Source of the DNA: Deroplatys truncata
Taxonomy: Eukaryota; Arthropoda; Insecta; Mantodea; Mantidae
DNA: 64,000 bases
Assembly: GCA_030765065.1 (NCBI GenBank)
Contig: CM060975.1
Location: 195,839,507 to 195,903,506, forward strand
Reading direction: 5' to 3'
Both the position numbers and the translations under genes were made by a program. Positions 60,225 through 64,000 of this stretch are shown piece after piece (position 1 is the first letter of the stretch; each line of letters opens with the position of its first letter). Under the pieces are notes generated by a model. That model searched no databases, was not told the origin of the DNA, and saw only the letters and a list, made by a program, of their open reading frames with translations.

Positions 60225-62715
60225 CATATAATTTTAGTTGGTGATTTTAACTTGCCACTTATGATGGGCACCAAGTTTTCTTTTGAGAATTCAGGAGCAA
60301 ATTCAGGAGTTTACAAAACTTTATGGCTCTTTATAAGTTAAAATTATTTAACAATATTAAGAATAATCATGTCATGACAAAACCCTTGATCTGGTGCTAT
60401 CAAATGTGTTGGACCTAACTGTAGGTCCCCTTATTGAAGAGAATAACTATCATCCTTCCTTAATAATTAATTTTAAGTGTAAATACATTATAAACATAAA
60501 AAAAATCTAATAATTTTATTTATAATTTTAAATAGGCCAATTACTTGATGCTTTTTAATATGTTAAATGATACTAATTTGGAATCTCTAGAAATGTTTAG
60601 AAATGTGAATGAAGCACTTGAAATGTTCTGTAAAATAATTTATTATATATTTGATGTAACTGTATCTATATGCAAATTTAGAAAAAAGAAAAAAAATAGA
60701 TATCCTCGTAGGTTTAATTACAATATTGTTAACACTCTTAAATTAAAGGAATAACCATAGAAGGTGCATGAAATATTGTGCTAATAGTGCTTTAGCTTTT
60801 AAGCAAATAAGAAAAAGTTAAATCAATGATTAACTCTGCGTATAAGAAATATATTACTAACACTGAACAAGAAGTCAAACATGATCCTAATAGTTTTTAA
60901 AGTTTTATAAAAAGTAAATCATCTAAGCAGTCAAGTCAGTTGCATATTATGCATTTAGGTAATGATATTTTAGCACGCAATGAAAACATAGCAAATGGAT
61001 TTGCAGATTTCTTTAAATCTGTATATAAACCTGTAAAGGCTGTGTATGGTCTCCCTGAAGAAAAGGCACCATATACATTCCGGAAGAGTATGTGAAAATG
61101 AATTTAAACATGCAGTAAGAAAACTTAAGCCTAAAAAGTCTAGTGGACCTCACTGTATCCTACCATATATAGTTAAAAGTTGTGCTGAAGTACTGATGGA
61201 ACCATTATTATAATATATAATTTAATAATGGTAAATCATTCATCTCTGGAAAAGTGTAAATTAAATAAGATATATGTCCCACTTTTAAATCTGAAGATGT
61301 TAATAGAATTGAAAATTATAGGCCTATTTCTATTACATGTGCTCCAGCTAAAATATTTTAACAAATTTTGTATGATCGTATCTACATGCATGTTAAAAGG
61401 TATATAACCATAAGCAACAAAAGATGAGCTTTGACAAATATGATGAGTTTTTCTCAATTTGTTGGTAATTCATTAAATTGTCAATCGTGTGTTGATACGA
61501 TTTATATTGATTTTTCGTAGCATCAACCGTATCTTCTTCTTTTGAAACTTGTTAAATATGGATTCTCAATTTCTATAATTAATTTAATTACATCATATTA
61601 TTGAACAAAAAGTAGTATATTATGCATGATAGTTTCCAATACTTTAATTTAATGTAAATTCAGGGGTCCTTCAGGGTTCGAACATTGGACCGCTTTTCTT
61701 TCTGTTATTTATACATGACTTACCTTTATGTATAAATTACTTGGAATATATTTTATTTGCTGATGATTTAAAATTATACATGAGAATCGAGAACCATTTG
61801 GATGAGTCTAAACTTCAGGATGATATTAATAATGTATATGAATGGAGTATTTTAAATGATCTTCCTTCTAACCTTGATAAATACTGTGTATTAACTATAG
61901 CTAGAGTAATAAAATATGTAAACCACTGTACACCATGAATGGCAGGTGCCTGGAAGTTAAATCAACGCATTCAGATGTGGGTTTAAATATAAGTGATAAC
62001 TGGTTGTTTAATTGCCACATTGATAGAATGATTAACAATACACAGAAATTTGGAATTTTTATTTAGAAATTCTAAAGATCTTAATTTTTTTTTGTTGATT
62101 TTATTGTATAATACTTGCGTTAGGTGTAAAGTCAAATATCTTTCACCAATTTGGAATCCATATTTTGAGATTCTTATAAATAAAATCGAAATAATTCAGA
62201 AAAATGATCCAAGATACCAAGCAGAGCAGAATATAGTGATGATATGCACTACCAGGATCTTTTAGGTGAATTTAATATTGAAAGCTAAGTGTTAGAAGAG
62301 CAGTTACTGATCAAATGTTACTTTATAAATTGGTTAACTATTTTATAGATAATCCATTCTTCTTAAAACAATTAAACTTTAATGTAAGGCATTTGAACCT
62401 GTGATTATGGTTTCCTTATTTATGTCAGATTCCTAGATGTATATCATAAAATGTTATTTTATTAGAATCTGTTTAATATATAACAAAATATCACTGGAGG
62501 TGTACTTGATTTTCCTCCCAACTACTTCATTTAAAAATATTGCTAAAAGAACTATCTTAATTAGATATGAGCATCACTTATTGCTTGGTTGCTTTGTTTG
62601 TTTGTTTGACTGTCTGTTTTTATTTTGTATGTATGTGTTTTTTGTTTAAGGGTTTGTCTAACCCTTCTGTAATTGGGGTCATTGCTCTGTTGAAAGCATA
62701 AATAAATAAACAAAC
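60225..62715 (+). pseudogene. Jockey-like LINE: endonuclease end, RT and 3' tail
   Basis: LVGDFNLPL near 60237 is the endonuclease G-D-F-N motif. RYPRRFNYNIVNTLKLKE is in the frame at 60545-60754. KKSSGPHCILPYIVK (61130-61180) is the RT entry motif. SGVLQGSNIGPLFFLLFIHD (61660-61720) is the P-Q-G-S-x-L-G-P box with changes, and YILFADDLKLYMRIENHLDE (61747-61806) is the catalytic FADD box with its surroundings kept. The 3' end is GGGGTCATTGCTCTGTTGAA followed by an AAATAAATAAACAAACAAAT tail. The copy is 5'-truncated, with frameshifts and stops. Confidence 0.9.
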
Positions 62716-62837
62716 AAATACATAGTGATGGGCACTATTGAATGCAGACTTCCAAGTACTGACTCACTGTTATGCAATATATTTAACTACTGGTTCCTTT
62801 ACCCATTGGCAGCACTAATATAATTGGTAGTTATGCT

Positions 62838-63297
62838 TTATTGTGCTAAGAGTTTACAAATTTAATTGTCTACTGCACTTTGACCCTGGTCACTCATTCA
62901 GTAGACAATCACTACAGTTTATTTACATTTTACAATTTCTTGTCAATAAATTATCTTGTTTTTTTTCAGTTTTTTCATGTGCCATTTCCACTCGTTTTTC
63001 ACTTTTCACTTATTGGTTACTTAACCATCACATATTCACTATAGTTTTCCATTCAAAGTAAGATGCGCTACCTCTTACTTTTCTCTTTCCACTGTCCAAA
63101 GCCATTTATTTTTTTACTTTACACAAAAACTGTCCAATGCTTCTAGCGTCCTTGCATATCATTTCAATCATAAGTGTATTTCTATACCCCTTCAACCACT
63201 TCTTATTCAAAAATTCTTTTCTCCAATTTTCTGTTCCTTGGCACTTAAATACTATGTGTTCAATGTCTTCATTACCACCACATATCGGACATCAGTT
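62838..63297 (-). pseudogene. LINE family A 3' end
   Basis: Collinear with 55731-56180: TTGTCTACTG...TTTGACCCTGG, TCCAAAGCCATTTATTTTT, CTGTTCCTTGGCACTTAAAT and CACATATCGGACATCAGT. 5'-truncated within the zinc-binding segment. A hAT-like terminus motif (AGTGATGGGCACTATTGAA) lies just before it at about 62725. Confidence 0.8.
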
Positions 63298-63417
63298 GGT
63301 AGTAGGGAGCATTCTTTTCTCATTGGCTGGTAGAATGTAGCTGTGGTCATGTCTTCAAAGTTGTGTTGTTCTTAATGGTTGTGAACAACATGTTTTCTAC
63401 TTAAGTAAAGGAACAGC

Positions 63418-63657
63418 ATGGAAGTTGAAAGTGGCAAACTTAACAAAACACCACCAAAGAAAAAGTTTCACTACATGTGTGTTATCCTCCTATCTAGGAA
63501 GAAAGTTTTGTTTTGGTTAGCATCTGTGAAAGGTAATAAGCATAAAGTGTACTGCTCATTATGCAGGAAAGACGTCAGTATGGTGCATGGAGGAAACAAC
63601 AATTGTTTGAAGCATGCATCAACTGCAGATAAAGGAATAATTACAATAATTAGAAGA
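63418..63657 (+). pseudogene. hAT transposase N-terminal zinc-finger fragment
   Basis: The frame at 63418-63660 begins MEVESGKLNKTPPKKKFHYM and continues FWLASVKGNKHKVYCSLCRK, then HGGNNNCLKHA. This is a BED-like zinc finger (C-x2-C...H) of the kind that starts hAT-type transposases and domesticated ZBED proteins. The frame ends shortly after; no catalytic part follows in the window, and 63660 onward is the repeat seen at 16404. Likely a deleted, non-autonomous copy. Confidence 0.6.
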
Positions 63658-63659
63658 TA

Positions 63660-64000
63660 GGATGATACCACTATTTCTCGATATGCATACTGATTTTTGA
63701 GTACCAATGCTTGATACTCATTTTATAAAAAACTGTAAAGGGATAATTTGTTCACTGAATTGTGATCTTATTAGTAGTTTACTGTGTACAAATGCATGTA
63801 ATCAATTTTGTATAGTATGGTAATTCTGAAATGTTCCTGTTTGACATTCTCTAATTGCCAGCAATTTTTTTATATTGATAATGCCAGATGTTATATATCT
63901 CATATTGTTAGTCAAGGTCAACAACAACAATAATAATAATAATAATAAAAATAACAATAATTTCTTTGCTTCCCTTTTTATGCAACTATATTTTGTGCTA
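63660..64000 (+). repeat. Uninterrupted copy of the repeat at 16404-16611/17966-18050
   Basis: Shared landmarks: GATGATACCACTATTTCTC, CTCATTTTATAAAAA, TCTTATTAGTAG, TTCCTGTTTGACATTCTC, GCCAGCA, TAATGCCA, GGTCAACAACAACAATAATA and ATTTCTTT. It preserves the pre-insertion arrangement and contains a short (AAT)n at about 63925-63948. It continues off the window. Confidence 0.7.

Overview
The window looks like repeat-saturated, AT-rich intronic DNA from a large insect genome. Evidence for an insect: arthropod-type transposons (mariner, Tc1, DUF4817-type transposases, hAT, Penelope-like, jockey-like LINEs), several tRNA-derived SINE families, long (AAT)n tracts and no bacterial-style operons. A polyneopteran such as a cockroach or relative is a guess from the repeat mix only.

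The only host-gene signal is a series of six very short exons on the minus strand (58854-58946, 46126-46176, 34813-34890, 15356-15406, 8714-8764, 3073-3123, in transcription order). Four are exactly 51 nt. All six read in phase 0, have GT/AG borders, and encode heptad-like coiled-coil peptides. The four 51-nt exons share a cysteine at residue 6 and end in a similar L-x-x-S-x-x-D/A pattern. They look like duplicated modules of a fibrous, possibly disulfide-linked protein whose gene extends beyond both ends of the window. Introns are 5.6-19.4 kb and filled with mobile elements.

Layout: 1-9 kb holds SINE fragments, microsatellites, a decayed DUF7869-like gene (4586-6626, minus) and two mini-exons. 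9.1-13.1 kb holds a bounded hAT element with 8-bp target duplications and a decayed Tc1 copy. 13-23 kb holds a Helentron-like element with a tandemly repeated 3' end, a TTAA-flanked element and LINE fragments. 23-35 kb is nested LINE, SINE, mariner and DUF4817-type debris. 35.3-36.5 kb is a Tc1 element with TIRs; 38 kb is a possible LTR. 39791-44705 is a young LTR element with apparently identical 496-bp LTRs but no recognisable pol. 46.8-47.7 kb is an internally deleted transposon inside a duplicated intron block. 49-59 kb contains three more Helentron-like copies, Penelope-like fragments and two palindromic insertions that look like snap-back retrotransposition products. 60-63 kb is a jockey-like LINE, followed by a second LINE family and a hAT zinc-finger fragment.

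Almost every other open frame is transposon debris or a shadow of a microsatellite. No canonical tRNA, rRNA, CRISPR or operon was seen.
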